From contig JADGCS010000023.1 in the NCBI GenBank assembly GCA_015228875.1, positions 1 to 47,999 on the forward strand: a stretch of 47,999 bases of DNA, given 5' to 3'. This document shows positions 25,847 through 34,446 of the stretch, in pieces. The stretch comes from Deltaproteobacteria bacterium (lineage in GTDB: Bacteria > UBA10199 > JADGCS01). Position 1 is the stretch's first letter. The number at the start of each line of letters is the position of its first letter. Made by a program: the position numbers and the translations under genes. The notes under the pieces are model-generated. The model saw only the letters and a list, made by a program, of their open reading frames with translations, did not search any database and was not told the DNA's origin.

Positions 25847-26953
25847 ATGGTGATTGAAAACAATCCCGATGTTGACAGACACGAAGAACGGCGCCTGGAT
25901 GAAAAAAAGACCGAGAACCGGCGCGATAACGAGAAGCGCCTGCAAAATCAGCCGATGAGAACCTTTGAGGCCAAGCTCGCAGAAAAGACAGCCCACGAGA
26001 TCACATCGAAGGACAGTGCTCTGCGTCAGGCGCACGATCAAAAAACATCCAAAAAAGAACAGCAGTCGCTGCTCGACAAAATTATCGGCACAGTCAAGGC
26101 CAAGGATACCGAGAAAGAAAAGGTAAAGCCCGATGCTGTGGCCAAGGAAGTCATTGAAGAATACGAAGAACAGGGTCAGAGGACCAAAGAGAGGTTTAAC
26201 GCCGCGCTTAAACATCTTGGTCATAAGGACGGGAGACGTCTGGAAGAAAAATCCCTCGAAGAAAAAGACATGGAAGAAAAAGCCCTCGACGAAAAAGCCC
26301 TCGACGAAAAAGCTCTCGACGAAAAAGCTCTCGGCGAAAAAGACCAGTTACAAAGACAAGAAAAAGCCGTCGAAAAAGTCAGATCAGACAAACGAGACTC
26401 GGATGATGATCACGTTGAAGACAAAGACTCTAAAAACAGCGAGCAGTCTGCCGAAGGACATAAACGGGTTGCAGAAAAGACAGAAGAACAGGGCGGGGGG
26501 CAGTCCGGTGGGGGGCAGGGCGGTTCTTATGGAGACGAAAAAGGCCAGGGCGGTTTTGGTCAGCAGTCGGGGGGACAGGACAGAGAAAAACATGCAGCAC
26601 TCACATTAAAAGGGTCATTCAAGGACAGGGTGAGCGGCATTAAAAAAATGGGTGGTGGGAGCCGCGGCTTTCAAAGAGATGCCAGGGATTTCGCCTCCGA
26701 TAACCTCGATGAGATTGTGACCTCTGTGCAACTCAATGTTAATGAGGCGGGCGAAACGGAGTTTTCGGTAGAACTGTCCGACGAATACTTTGAGGGACTC
26801 AAGGTTGTGGCCACGAGGACTGCAGGGGGTGTTGTGCTAAAATTTGTCTGTCCCAACACACAGGTCTTAAGCACTTTTTTAAAATTCAGAACAAAAGTTT
26901 ACGAGCGGTTTATGCAAAAAAATATCTCGGTGCTGAGGATCGATGTGGTGTGA
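25847..26953 (+). CDS. T3S needle/hook-length ruler-like protein (SctP/FliK family)
   Basis: The 368-residue protein begins with a highly charged, probably disordered region. A run of five-residue EKALD repeats lies at about residues 132-166, then a Gly/Gln-rich segment (GGGQSGGGQGGSYG). A folded C-terminal domain (about 290-368) has VQLNVNEAGETEFSVEL and STFLKFRTKVYERF, as in SctP/HpaP/FliK. It probably sets needle or hook length and switches substrate class. Start ATG 25847 is chosen over GTG 25841 because GAGG lies upstream. The 3' 87 bp of the gene recur at 30962-31048. Confidence 0.75.
   Translation: MVIENNPDVDRHEERRLDEKKTENRRDNEKRLQNQPMRTFEAKLAEKTAHEITSKDSALRQAHDQKTSKKEQQSLLDKIIGTVKAKDTEKEKVKPDAVAKEVIEEYEEQGQRTKERFNAALKHLGHKDGRRLEEKSLEEKDMEEKALDEKALDEKALDEKALGEKDQLQRQEKAVEKVRSDKRDSDDDHVEDKDSKNSEQSAEGHKRVAEKTEEQGGGQSGGGQGGSYGDEKGQGGFGQQSGGQDREKHAALTLKGSFKDRVSGIKKMGGGSRGFQRDARDFASDNLDEIVTSVQLNVNEAGETEFSVELSDEYFEGLKVVATRTAGGVVLKFVCPNTQVLSTFLKFRTKVYERFMQKNISVLRIDVV
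26242..26343 (+). repeat. 15-bp coding tandem repeat (EKALD)
   Basis: The unit GAAAAAGCCCTCGAC and its variants recur about six times in frame, with the central units nearly identical in DNA. Copy-number change would alter ruler length without shifting the frame. Confidence 0.8.
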
Positions 26954-27107
26954 AGCATGAGCCTCGTTAGACAGGGACGTACCCTATGGGTCGGCCGGGA
27001 TGTTCGTCGCTTTCGTTGACCATGTAGTAATGGGCCTCTTCGGTCCTCCAGTGGTCATCCATTGATAAGACCTCGTAGACAAAGAATGCATCTTTGCCGG
27101 GGGTTGA
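26867..27107. repeat. About 241-bp direct repeat, copy 1
   Basis: The segment appears identical to 30962-31202 (offset 4095). It covers the last codons of the SctP/FliK gene and the C-terminal codons of the gene at 31062-32027. Similarity continues about 25 bp further with mismatches. Confidence 0.9.
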
Positions 27108-27131
27108 ATCCTGTTTGGAATCGGGGCTCCA
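26967..27131 (-). pseudogene. C-terminal fragment of a paralogue of the 321-aa protein
   Basis: The minus-strand frame ends in the same residues as the protein at 31062-32027 (KDAFFVYEVLSMDDHWRTEE and on). Similarity stops near 27130, where group II intron sequence begins. The 5' part of the gene is missing. It is a broken copy produced by duplication or insertion. Confidence 0.8.
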
Positions 27132-27135
27132 TTGA

Positions 27136-27352
27136 GGCACTCCCAGCCAGAAGGGCAAGATGAACTGGGAAAAGATGAGGGATGTCAGCAAGCAATATCC
27201 CTTGCGGGCACCCCGAATTCGAATTCCCTGCAATTCCTTGGCGTGGTACGTTAGACTGTGAAGAACTCATTTTCGAAGAGCCAGATGCGGGCAATCCGCA
27301 CGTCGGGTTCTGCGGGGGGGGGGCGTTTCGATAACGGGGCGGTCTACCCGAC
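27136..27352 (+). ncRNA. 3' remnant of a group II intron (RT tail, domains V-VI)
   Basis: A frame at 27136-27261 (GKMNWEKMRDVSKQYPLRAP and on) may be the tail of an intron reverse transcriptase. At 27278-27310 GAGCC pairs with GGTTC around a TGCGG-GCAA-CCGCA hairpin and a CG bulge, the shape of catalytic domain V including AGC/GTT. One A-G mismatch is seen in the lower stem. A GC-rich domain VI-like hairpin follows and the end TCTACCCGAC is typical of an intron 3' end. The 5' intron is absent, so this is a dead fragment. Confidence 0.6.
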
Positions 27353-27354
27353 AA

Positions 27355-28710
27355 CTATGGCGTCAAAAAATCGGACAGTTTGCGGTCCGGACATGACTTG
27401 TGAGATAAACCAAATACATTGTAAAGGCTACGAATCACCGCTTTAAGCTCAAAATATGTAAGCGTATGGCTGCATGGAAGCTGAATGATTCTTTGACCAG
27501 CAAGTTCTGCTTGGTGAAGACAAATGGCAACTCCAGGTTTTATTGAAAATGAATCTAGACCAGGCTGTTTGTGCATAAGCACATCATAATAAATTCCTGT
27601 TTCAACATTTTCTTGCGATAGCTTCTTGATTATTTCAGAACGTTTTTCTGGATCAACAAGAATGGTCACATGATGATGCACGTGTGGCCCTTCTGTCTTT
27701 AAAAAGCTTATCTTTTTATCTTCAACTAAAGGCGCCAAGCATTGATAGTACTTCGTAGCAATAAGCAGCCGCAGGAAATTATTCAATCCGATCGATCGTA
27801 ATCTCAGGAGCGAACCTATGACTGCCGATGGGGGCATTCTAAAATTAAACCCGTCCTGACATTGAAAGTTTTTCTGTTTTGTAAAACCCTGTTCTCTAAA
27901 ACTCGAAATATACGAAGCTACGTTTGCATCGTCTGTGACTACAAAACCGCCTTTTCCGGTTATGACGGAGTAATTTTTGTAGGGATTTAAACTATAAACC
28001 CTTGTACGCGGAAAATTATATAAATTATCTATTCCTATTGTATGACACGCATCCTCAACGATCGGTATCCCATGATGCTTAGAAATTTCATACAGTTCAT
28101 CAAGCTCAACTTCCTGACCATACATGTGAACAGGAAGAATTGCTGTGGTATGTTTTGAAAGTGCTTTTTTAACAGCGTCAGGATCAATAAGGTGAGTGTA
28201 TGGATTAATATCTGCATATACCGGCGTTGCACCGGTGAGCATAACCGCATTATGAGTGGCTGCAAAGCTGTTTGGAGGCAATATAACTTCATCGCCAAAT
28301 CCGACACCATATGCTTTTAAAGCCATGTAAAGTCCGGAGCTTCCGCTATCTGTTGTAATTGCAAATTTCCCCTGACAAAAATCACGAAGTTCATCTTCAA
28401 GCTCAACAACCTTTTTGGAAATGCGCGTCAGATCACCGTTTTTAATCGAAAGGTACAGGTGATAAAAAAATTTTATTAACTCAACATGACCAACCTGCCG
28501 TCGCAGATCATTGAATGGAATTTTTTTGCCATCGTATCGTTTGCCCAAGAGTTGGCGAGGAAGATTTTCTCCAAATTTTACATTTTTGATTTTCCTGTAC
28601 AAAGATTCTCCTGCGCGATGGTCCAGCTGGAATTCAATTCCATGGGTGGATGCTAAGTTGAGAAGTTTTTGATTCGATTTCCATCTTCCGTCGATTTTAA
28701 AAACGTTCAT
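27355..28710 (-). CDS. DegT/DnrJ/EryC1-type sugar aminotransferase
   Basis: The 451-residue protein is a fold-type I PLP enzyme of the kind that adds amino groups to nucleotide sugars or AHBA-type precursors. Visible are TDSGSSGLYMALKA, ILPPNSFAATHNAV, IPIVEDACHTIG with the PLP Asp, and the probable Schiff-base Lys in LNPYKNYSV. The N-terminal 75-80 residues (before IPFNDLRRQVG) exceed the family norm and I do not recognise them. The stop lies directly after the group II intron remnant. It heads, in reverse order, a three-gene minus-strand cluster that entered with the 4.1-kb insertion. Confidence 0.85.
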   Translation of the reverse strand: MNVFKIDGRWKSNQKLLNLASTHGIEFQLDHRAGESLYRKIKNVKFGENLPRQLLGKRYDGKKIPFNDLRRQVGHVELIKFFYHLYLSIKNGDLTRISKKVVELEDELRDFCQGKFAITTDSGSSGLYMALKAYGVGFGDEVILPPNSFAATHNAVMLTGATPVYADINPYTHLIDPDAVKKALSKHTTAILPVHMYGQEVELDELYEISKHHGIPIVEDACHTIGIDNLYNFPRTRVYSLNPYKNYSVITGKGGFVVTDDANVASYISSFREQGFTKQKNFQCQDGFNFRMPPSAVIGSLLRLRSIGLNNFLRLLIATKYYQCLAPLVEDKKISFLKTEGPHVHHHVTILVDPEKRSEIIKKLSQENVETGIYYDVLMHKQPGLDSFSIKPGVAICLHQAELAGQRIIQLPCSHTLTYFELKAVIRSLYNVFGLSHKSCPDRKLSDFLTP

Positions 28711-28729
28711 TGCGATTCTCCTGTATGAT

Positions 28730-29656
28730 TTAATAAACCGCCTGTTTTAGAGGTAGCAGATACGACAATATACGTCTTTCCATGATCACCAAGCCCGAAG
28801 CACAAACAATAAGACCTCCTCCAAAAACAACAAAATCTGTCGGCACCTCCCCGCCGACAAGCCAAGCGGTTGCTACCTGTCCAACAACCTCTGTCATCAT
28901 GATTATTGATGCTACGTTTGCATCAGTATGATTGATTCCATAATTTTTTAGGAAAGCCGGCAGCAAAGAGATACAAGTTGCAAGCAATATGACATTGACA
29001 ATAATAATATTGGCTGATTGCCAGTTAATCAAAGGCGGAAATATTACAAGATAGCCCCCAATTGCAATGGTGCGAAATGTATAAATCCAGACCATCTTTT
29101 TGAGAGCTGGAACTGTTTTGCTTTTGCGAAGCAAGATGATCCCTATAGCCATCAACATGCCCGCAGCCATTGCAAATAAATCGCCTTTATTAAAGTTGAT
29201 GGATTTTGAAGATGACCCCGTGAATATAAAGAAAACACCACCACAAGTAAGGATCAGGCCTGACCATCGAACTAATGTGAATCGTTCGGAAAGAAATAGA
29301 TATCCAAAAATTGCAATCCATATGGGGGATAGAAAATTAAAAAAAACAGCATTTGCTACAGTAGTGTGTTTTAGGGCGGCAGTAAAACAACCCGCCATGC
29401 CAAGATTTATCACGCTATAGGCGAACATTATTTTATGCTCTTGTTTGGAAAGTCTGTATTTTAAGATTGGGACGAAGCAGGACAAAAATAGAATCTCTGT
29501 CAGAGGCAAAAGTGAATTTGAAAAAACAACAGCTAGTGGACTAAAACCAACAGACATCAAGTTACGCATGAACAACCATTCAAACGAATATGCCAAGGCG
29601 CTGCCTACTAAAGCTAATCTCCCTAATTGCGAATGATTTATACTTAGCGATTTCAT
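28730..29656 (-). CDS. EamA/DMT-family transporter
   Basis: The 308-residue membrane protein has about ten hydrophobic helices in two EamA repeats (ALAYSFEWLFMRNL and, later, NVASIIMMTEVVGQVATAWL). Members export metabolites or amino acids across the inner membrane. Start 29656 is preferred because GAGGAG lies about 11 nt upstream. It sits between an aminotransferase and an oxidoreductase, so export of an amino-sugar-like product is possible but unproven. Confidence 0.85.
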   Translation of the reverse strand: MKSLSINHSQLGRLALVGSALAYSFEWLFMRNLMSVGFSPLAVVFSNSLLPLTEILFLSCFVPILKYRLSKQEHKIMFAYSVINLGMAGCFTAALKHTTVANAVFFNFLSPIWIAIFGYLFLSERFTLVRWSGLILTCGGVFFIFTGSSSKSINFNKGDLFAMAAGMLMAIGIILLRKSKTVPALKKMVWIYTFRTIAIGGYLVIFPPLINWQSANIIIVNVILLATCISLLPAFLKNYGINHTDANVASIIMMTEVVGQVATAWLVGGEVPTDFVVFGGGLIVCASGLVIMERRILSYLLPLKQAVY

Positions 29657-29681
29657 CTTTTCTCTATCTCCTCTCAAATTA

Positions 29682-30695
29682 CTACGTTCGGAATATTAGT
29701 TCTTGAATGTGTAAACCGTTCGATATGCCAGCCAGCATCTTTGATGAAATGTTACTGCTGATTTGTTCTAACCACTCTTTATCCTGAAGAAAAAGTGAGT
29801 CTGACCAATATGCTATTTCGTTTTCAGGATCGTCCAAGAGTGTTTTGATATCCAAAAACATAATACCTGCTTCGATCTCATCGATAGGTTTTATTTTTAT
29901 CTGTTTTGGATTTGTGCTTGAATAATTAAGTTCTCCACCATCTAAAACCAAATTTAAATAAAAACCTAAATCTTCCTGTTGCGCAGCTTTGCTTGATATA
30001 ATTCTGAAAATAACCCCACTTTCAGTTACGCCAGTAGCAATAGAATGATCATCATTACATAGTTTTACCCCTTCACGGTATTTAACCTTTGTGCCAAGTG
30101 AAACTTTCAATCTTTCTTTATCAATTGGGGATTTTGAAAAATGGCTTACAAGATCAAATAGATGACTTGATAAATCACCAAAAGCTCCACTGCTATTTTG
30201 TTGGTTGGCGAGATCCCGCCATGAAACAGTTCTCTTTGTGATGGCACTGTTTTTATTGAACCCAATATCCGCAAAGATAAGATTTCCTAGCTTCCTGCTA
30301 TTGCTCACTTCAAAAATTTTATTGACTGCATGATTAAATCTATAATTAAAACCGACACAACTCAACGGCGGTGCCAATTTTTGAATCTCCCGGGCATCTG
30401 GAAGAGATGATGCGAGAGGTTTTTCACAAAGAATTGGTATGGGTTTAATTGAAATAATCTCTTTCAAAATAGGAAGATGTGTATTGTTAGGAGTCGCAAT
30501 AATGATGCCATCAACCTTTGAAATCATATCTTTAATTGAGATGTTTACCCCAACTTTGCCAAACTGGTTGGAAAGCGCCATTGCCTTGGCAGAGTCAATA
30601 TCAAATACATAAATATTTTTTACGTTTTCAATTTCTTGCAAAGCTCTGACATGAGCTGTGGCAATACTGCCACATCCCACTACTCCTATATTCAT
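29682..30695 (-). CDS. Gfo/Idh/MocA-family oxidoreductase
   Basis: The 337-residue NAD(P)-dependent enzyme has a Rossmann motif VVGCGSIATAH at the N terminus, IIIATPNNTHLP and the catalytic-domain signature CEKPLA at about residue 90. Substrates are usually sugars, inositols or nucleotide sugars. It would supply a keto-sugar to the neighbouring aminotransferase. The three genes run close together on the minus strand and look like an operon. Confidence 0.88.
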   Translation of the reverse strand: MNIGVVGCGSIATAHVRALQEIENVKNIYVFDIDSAKAMALSNQFGKVGVNISIKDMISKVDGIIIATPNNTHLPILKEIISIKPIPILCEKPLASSLPDAREIQKLAPPLSCVGFNYRFNHAVNKIFEVSNSRKLGNLIFADIGFNKNSAITKRTVSWRDLANQQNSSGAFGDLSSHLFDLVSHFSKSPIDKERLKVSLGTKVKYREGVKLCNDDHSIATGVTESGVIFRIISSKAAQQEDLGFYLNLVLDGGELNYSSTNPKQIKIKPIDEIEAGIMFLDIKTLLDDPENEIAYWSDSLFLQDKEWLEQISSNISSKMLAGISNGLHIQELIFRT

Positions 30696-30739
30696 TGTTT
30701 TATCCTCCGGTCTATTATCAATGTTTAAATTTGTATTCT

Positions 30740-30961
30740 TAAATTAACCCCGATGGCCACTTGAAAATCCCCCATCTGTGGCCGGGTCAAACTCCCCCGG
30801 GTGACAGGACAGGGTTTGTGGCATGACATTTTCATGACACCGATCTTTTATCAATTATTTTCCTCTCTTTTGATTTTATTGAGTCTGAGTGCCGCTTCTT
30901 TTAGCCTGTAACTCTTGCCCTCGAACTTGAGCAAATTTCCGTGATGAAGCAGTCGATCCAG
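30740..30961 (-). mobile_element. istB: IS21-family remnant (istB 3' end and right terminus)
   Basis: Minus-strand codons 30961-30851 read LLHHGNLLKFEGKSYRLKEA and on to a stop, the C terminus of IS21 IstB ATPases. The following sequence has GGGTCAAACTCCCCCGGGTG and TTTTCAAGTGGCC, which resemble the termini seen on IS21-like elements. Everything upstream of 30961 is cut off at the start of the direct repeat, so the element is dead. Confidence 0.75.
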
Positions 30962-31048
30962 TTAAGCACTTTTTTAAAATTCAGAACAAAAGTTTACGAG
31001 CGGTTTATGCAAAAAAATATCTCGGTGCTGAGGATCGATGTGGTGTGA
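30962..31048 (+). pseudogene. Duplicated 3' end of the SctP/FliK gene
   Basis: The frame reads LSTFLKFRTKVYERFMQ to the same stop as the intact gene at 26953. It has no start and is a by-product of the 4.1-kb insertion. Confidence 0.85.
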
Positions 31049-31202
31049 AGCATGAGCCTCGTTAGACAGGGACGTACCCTATGGGTCGGCCGGGATGTTC
31101 GTCGCTTTCGTTGACCATGTAGTAATGGGCCTCTTCGGTCCTCCAGTGGTCATCCATTGATAAGACCTCGTAGACAAAGAATGCATCTTTGCCGGGGGTT
31201 GA
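30962..31202. repeat. About 241-bp direct repeat, copy 2
   Basis: Identical by eye to 26867-27107. It starts exactly where the IstB fragment ends, so the junction marks a recombination breakpoint. Confidence 0.9.
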
Positions 31203-32027
31203 GTCTTGTTTGGAATCAGGACCCCATGCTGGAACATGAAGTCTTAAAAACAGACCTGCCGATATTGCAAATAAATCTGACAGCCTGAACATTGTGGCTG
31301 GTTTGACCTTTAACATGGCCACGAGACCTGTTTGTCTGTTGATGAGTTCGGCCATTTCGGGGACAGCCCTCAATCGGGCATACATCCTGGGATTTTTTTT
31401 GGCGACCTCATCGAACGGCACCACAACATAACTGCCTTCGAAATTACTTTTCTGTTGGGGATAAAAGTCAGGCGTTGTCCCCTTCATCTGAATGGTCACA
31501 ACAGACCCAACCTGCCCTTTAAGATATTTTTCTGAGTACTCGGTCTTATCGACAATCCCCAGTCGAGAGCGAATGGGCTCGGGGATATCATCAACATTCT
31601 CGGATGTAATCCGCCACCCAAAGACAGGTTCGTCCTTTGCAAATCGCTGTGGGGGCGGGTTTATGGCCGCTATCAGGGCGCCGAGCCGAAGTTGGTCCAG
31701 TTCTACAAAACCACCTTGTGGTTGACCAACCATCTGTCTTTCGATGCTGTTCGACACAGCATCCAGGTGTTGATCTAAGAGTGCCCTTGCTTTGGGTTGA
31801 AACGCGGCCACACTTCTTTGTAAGCCGGTCTCGTAGTGCGCTGACCTCTCCGCAGCAGCCGTGGCGTGTGCGTTGGTGATTCCACCAATCCATGGATCTT
31901 CGGGGTCGCCCAACACTCTTTTTGCCACGGCAGTAAGATTTCTAACTGTGGCCCGCTCGACCGCCAAAGCGTCCCCTCTGGCTAAGCTTCCGAGTACATT
32001 TGATTGTGCAACTGTTAAGAATGTCAT
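31062..32027 (-). CDS. Unrecognised 321-residue protein, effector candidate
   Basis: I do not recognise this protein. It has no signal peptide and no membrane segment. The first 60 residues are Ala/Arg-rich and helical (ARGDALAVERATVRNLTAVA), and the C-terminal part is mixed (GGFVELDQLRLGALIAAINP, KDAFFVYEVLSMDD). The ATG at 32027 is chosen because AAAAAAGGAG precedes it; an upstream in-frame codon adds 31 residues without a ribosome site. It lies in the island that interrupts the T3S operon and shares the sigma-28-like promoter motif with four other genes, so a T3S substrate or partner is possible. A broken paralogue is at 26967-27131. Confidence 0.7.
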   Translation of the reverse strand: MTFLTVAQSNVLGSLARGDALAVERATVRNLTAVAKRVLGDPEDPWIGGITNAHATAAAERSAHYETGLQRSVAAFQPKARALLDQHLDAVSNSIERQMVGQPQGGFVELDQLRLGALIAAINPPPQRFAKDEPVFGWRITSENVDDIPEPIRSRLGIVDKTEYSEKYLKGQVGSVVTIQMKGTTPDFYPQQKSNFEGSYVVVPFDEVAKKNPRMYARLRAVPEMAELINRQTGLVAMLKVKPATMFRLSDLFAISAGLFLRLHVPAWGPDSKQDSTPGKDAFFVYEVLSMDDHWRTEEAHYYMVNESDEHPGRPIGYVPV

Positions 32028-32155
32028 TTTAATCTCCTTTTTTCTTTGTAAAAGAAAAATAATGGTTAGTTGTTTTTGTTTATGCAAAATTATGTGATTG
32101 CAAATTTTGCTTTCACACATATCAATAGCGGTTATAACTGCTTTGACGGATAATA

Positions 32156-32181
32156 TATCGTGCTATAGCGTAAAAAGTTGC
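32156..32181 (-). promoter_or_regulatory. Sigma-28-like promoter of the 321-aa gene
   Basis: On the minus strand GCAACTTTTT, 8 nt, then GCACGATA. GCAAC and CGATA are 16 nt apart. The first ten bases are identical to the copy at 34273-34298. The ATG is 128 nt downstream. Confidence 0.65.
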
Positions 32182-32399
32182 TAGTTAATTGTGTATTTGC
32201 AAAAAAATTATGTGTTTTTATGATTTATGCACAATATTATTGGCTTATGTGTATGAAAGGTCGGTGTTTTTTTTGATTTGGTTTGATTTGATTCTCGTGG
32301 ATTGCCGCGTCCCCTTTGCTACGCTCTGGGTCCTCGCAATGACGTAAAAGGCCTTTGGCCAAAGGGAGAGATGTTGATTACAAAAGTATGCAACCCTGT
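32182..32399. other. Intergenic spacer with a dispersed-repeat fragment
   Basis: No gene is seen. ATTGCCGCG at about 32302 and CGCAATGAC at about 32335 form imperfect inverted ends of a short element common in many genomes. CCTTTGGCCAAAGG at about 32351 is a palindrome near the end of the convergent-side gene. Confidence 0.35.
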
Positions 32400-34241
32400 T
32401 TATTGTGCGGCAAATAACGCCTGGTAAAGTATAGCCCTCACCTGTTCCATCGAGAGCTGACTGCCGTAGCCGCGCGGGGAGCCTCCGGCCCGCTTGGGGT
32501 CGCAGCCCCAGTTGTCGCTTGGGTTAAAGCCTGGATTGCTTGATTCTGCCTCGGCGTTTTTTAACATCTCGAACGCCCTGGCAAGGCTAAGCCTTGGTTT
32601 GAGTGTTTTCTCGGGTGGAAAACTAATGTCATATTGCCATCCACCGCCCTTTGCGGGAGTGCGTTTGACAACCACTTCAATCTCAGGATGTCCCGCAATG
32701 GCACGGTACGCCGCGATGGGGTGGGCATAGGTTGCTGTTTCGATCAAGGCGATGCCGCCGTCTATGGTGAGTCTGCCTTGATCAATGGCCCTTGAGGATG
32801 CCTCGATAAAAGCAGTCGTCCCGCGGGAGTATTTTTCATACTTTTTGGGATGGGCCAGGATATCCGGGACCAATTCGATAATCTTTTTTTTATCAACGGC
32901 CGCAAATTTTGGCGAGGGGCCTTGGTCGCCGTAAATCATGGCAAGGATGATCTGGTTTATAATCACGGCCTCTTCATCACCAAGAAGGTAATCGCCCGCT
33001 TGTGCAGCGGCGATGGCCTTTTGCGCAAGTGTCTCCTCACGGATATATTCGCGACCGATGGCCTCTGCCATCACACGGTCGGTGTCCCAGTGGTTTCCAA
33101 TAACCCTGACAACACCCTTGAGTGCGCCCTCCTGTCTCAGTCGCCACACCTCGCTTGTTGCGGTCAGCCCCTCTTTACCCTCGCCATGATGATCCGCTAT
33201 AATCACGTCGCTCTGTCTCTCATCGGGGATGCCCTCCGGCGGAAAATCTATGATGAGGGCCTTTTGGCCCGCTGGGAGGACTTTAAACAGGCCCGATACA
33301 TCTCTCCCCTGTAATTCAACTAATGTGCGCAAAAAGTTGACGGCCATACGGAGGCAGATCCGATACTCGGCCTTGTCTCGCTGCTTTCTTTCAATTTGCT
33401 TGGCAAACGCTTCAGTGTCGTACACTCCTGTTGCCTTTCTAAATTTGTATACCTGATCTGGATTCATGCGCCTTATATCGCGGGTGCGCAAATCTCCAAG
33501 GTCGTACTTGCCGAATACTTCGCGCATACCTCTTATTGCGCCGTCTCTTTCCAGGATGTCCCGCTTGTACCCTTGTATTCTGCCGTCTACGTGTATATCT
33601 CCATCTTCGATGTCTTCAAATGACATTGTCTGAGAAAGTGCGTGGGCTATATTCTCCTGTACGGTCTTAAGATCGGCTCGCCACCAAATCTTGCCGTCAC
33701 CATCAGTCTGCAGGGGGTTGCCAAATACATGTTTTGGTGCAACACGGTCCTGATCATCGATGACGCCGTGGCGGCGCAGATAATTAGAGATAGTTATGGC
33801 AAGTTCTCTGCGGCGGTCCTCGTCCGGCATTTTGGGCCACGCGTCTTGATCCAGCGGAATATCCCTCACCAGGTCTTCGCAGAGTTTTTTTGCTCGCGAT
33901 GGCGGCCTTTGAGCGACATGGTTGGCCCCGTCTCCCAAGCTTGAGACAGGGGGTTTTGTCCCGGCCCCCGCACAGGTCCATCCCCCCTCAATGATGGGGA
34001 CAACGCTCCCATCGACAGACATCTCATGCGCGACACGCACGGCACGATGCCGAGGCGCAAACACACCGGTTGCTATCGGAGGTTTAATATTCTGGATGTC
34101 CGGCGTATCGCGATGGGGCGGACGCGCGCAGTTGATAACCGCATTTTGATTAAGCGCAGCGAGCGTCCCTGCCGCACTTATCTCCCCCAGTTCTGCGAGC
34201 TTAAGCCCTGATACATACGAAAACAAATTTGGTCTGAGCAT
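32400..34241 (-). CDS. Large protein with DHH-like motifs, effector candidate
   Basis: The 613-residue soluble protein has no signal peptide. The central part carries ADHHGEGKEG, then IGNHWDTDRVMAEAIG and AAAQAGDYLLGDEEA. Asp/His clusters of this kind occur in DHH-type phosphoesterases, though the order differs from RecJ. The C-terminal tail has WGCDPKRAGGSPRGYGS. The N-terminal 120 residues are low-complexity and Ala/Pro-rich, as in many secreted effectors. Start 34241 follows AAGGAG. The promoter motif lies 31 nt upstream and is divergent from that of the 829-aa gene. A metal-dependent hydrolase function is an inference from motifs. Confidence 0.65.
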   Translation of the reverse strand: MLRPNLFSYVSGLKLAELGEISAAGTLAALNQNAVINCARPPHRDTPDIQNIKPPIATGVFAPRHRAVRVAHEMSVDGSVVPIIEGGWTCAGAGTKPPVSSLGDGANHVAQRPPSRAKKLCEDLVRDIPLDQDAWPKMPDEDRRRELAITISNYLRRHGVIDDQDRVAPKHVFGNPLQTDGDGKIWWRADLKTVQENIAHALSQTMSFEDIEDGDIHVDGRIQGYKRDILERDGAIRGMREVFGKYDLGDLRTRDIRRMNPDQVYKFRKATGVYDTEAFAKQIERKQRDKAEYRICLRMAVNFLRTLVELQGRDVSGLFKVLPAGQKALIIDFPPEGIPDERQSDVIIADHHGEGKEGLTATSEVWRLRQEGALKGVVRVIGNHWDTDRVMAEAIGREYIREETLAQKAIAAAQAGDYLLGDEEAVIINQIILAMIYGDQGPSPKFAAVDKKKIIELVPDILAHPKKYEKYSRGTTAFIEASSRAIDQGRLTIDGGIALIETATYAHPIAAYRAIAGHPEIEVVVKRTPAKGGGWQYDISFPPEKTLKPRLSLARAFEMLKNAEAESSNPGFNPSDNWGCDPKRAGGSPRGYGSQLSMEQVRAILYQALFAAQ

Positions 34242-34272
34242 AACATTCTCCTTTCTGCATTGACACCCATTG

Positions 34273-34298
34273 TATCGTGCATCTACACAAAAAGTTGC
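34273..34298 (-). promoter_or_regulatory. Sigma-28-like promoter of the 613-aa gene
   Basis: On the minus strand GCAACTTTTT, 8 nt, GCACGATA, with the ATG 31 nt downstream. It is the closest match to 32156-32181. Confidence 0.65.
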
Positions 34299-34446
34299 GT
34301 ACAAATTTTGCAAAAATACAAATAATGATAATATTTATGTTATTTGCACAAAAAAATTGAATATTTCTTTGTCAATGGACTTGAGGCGGGCTTGAGGGAA
34401 TAAACCAATGACTTAAGGGGTCGACTTTCCCGAAACTGGGGGACAA

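Noticed and set aside
32300..32345. A tRNA or regulatory RNA
   Set aside because: The inverted ATTGCCGCG/CGCAATGAC ends fit a short dispersed repeat; no cloverleaf can be drawn.
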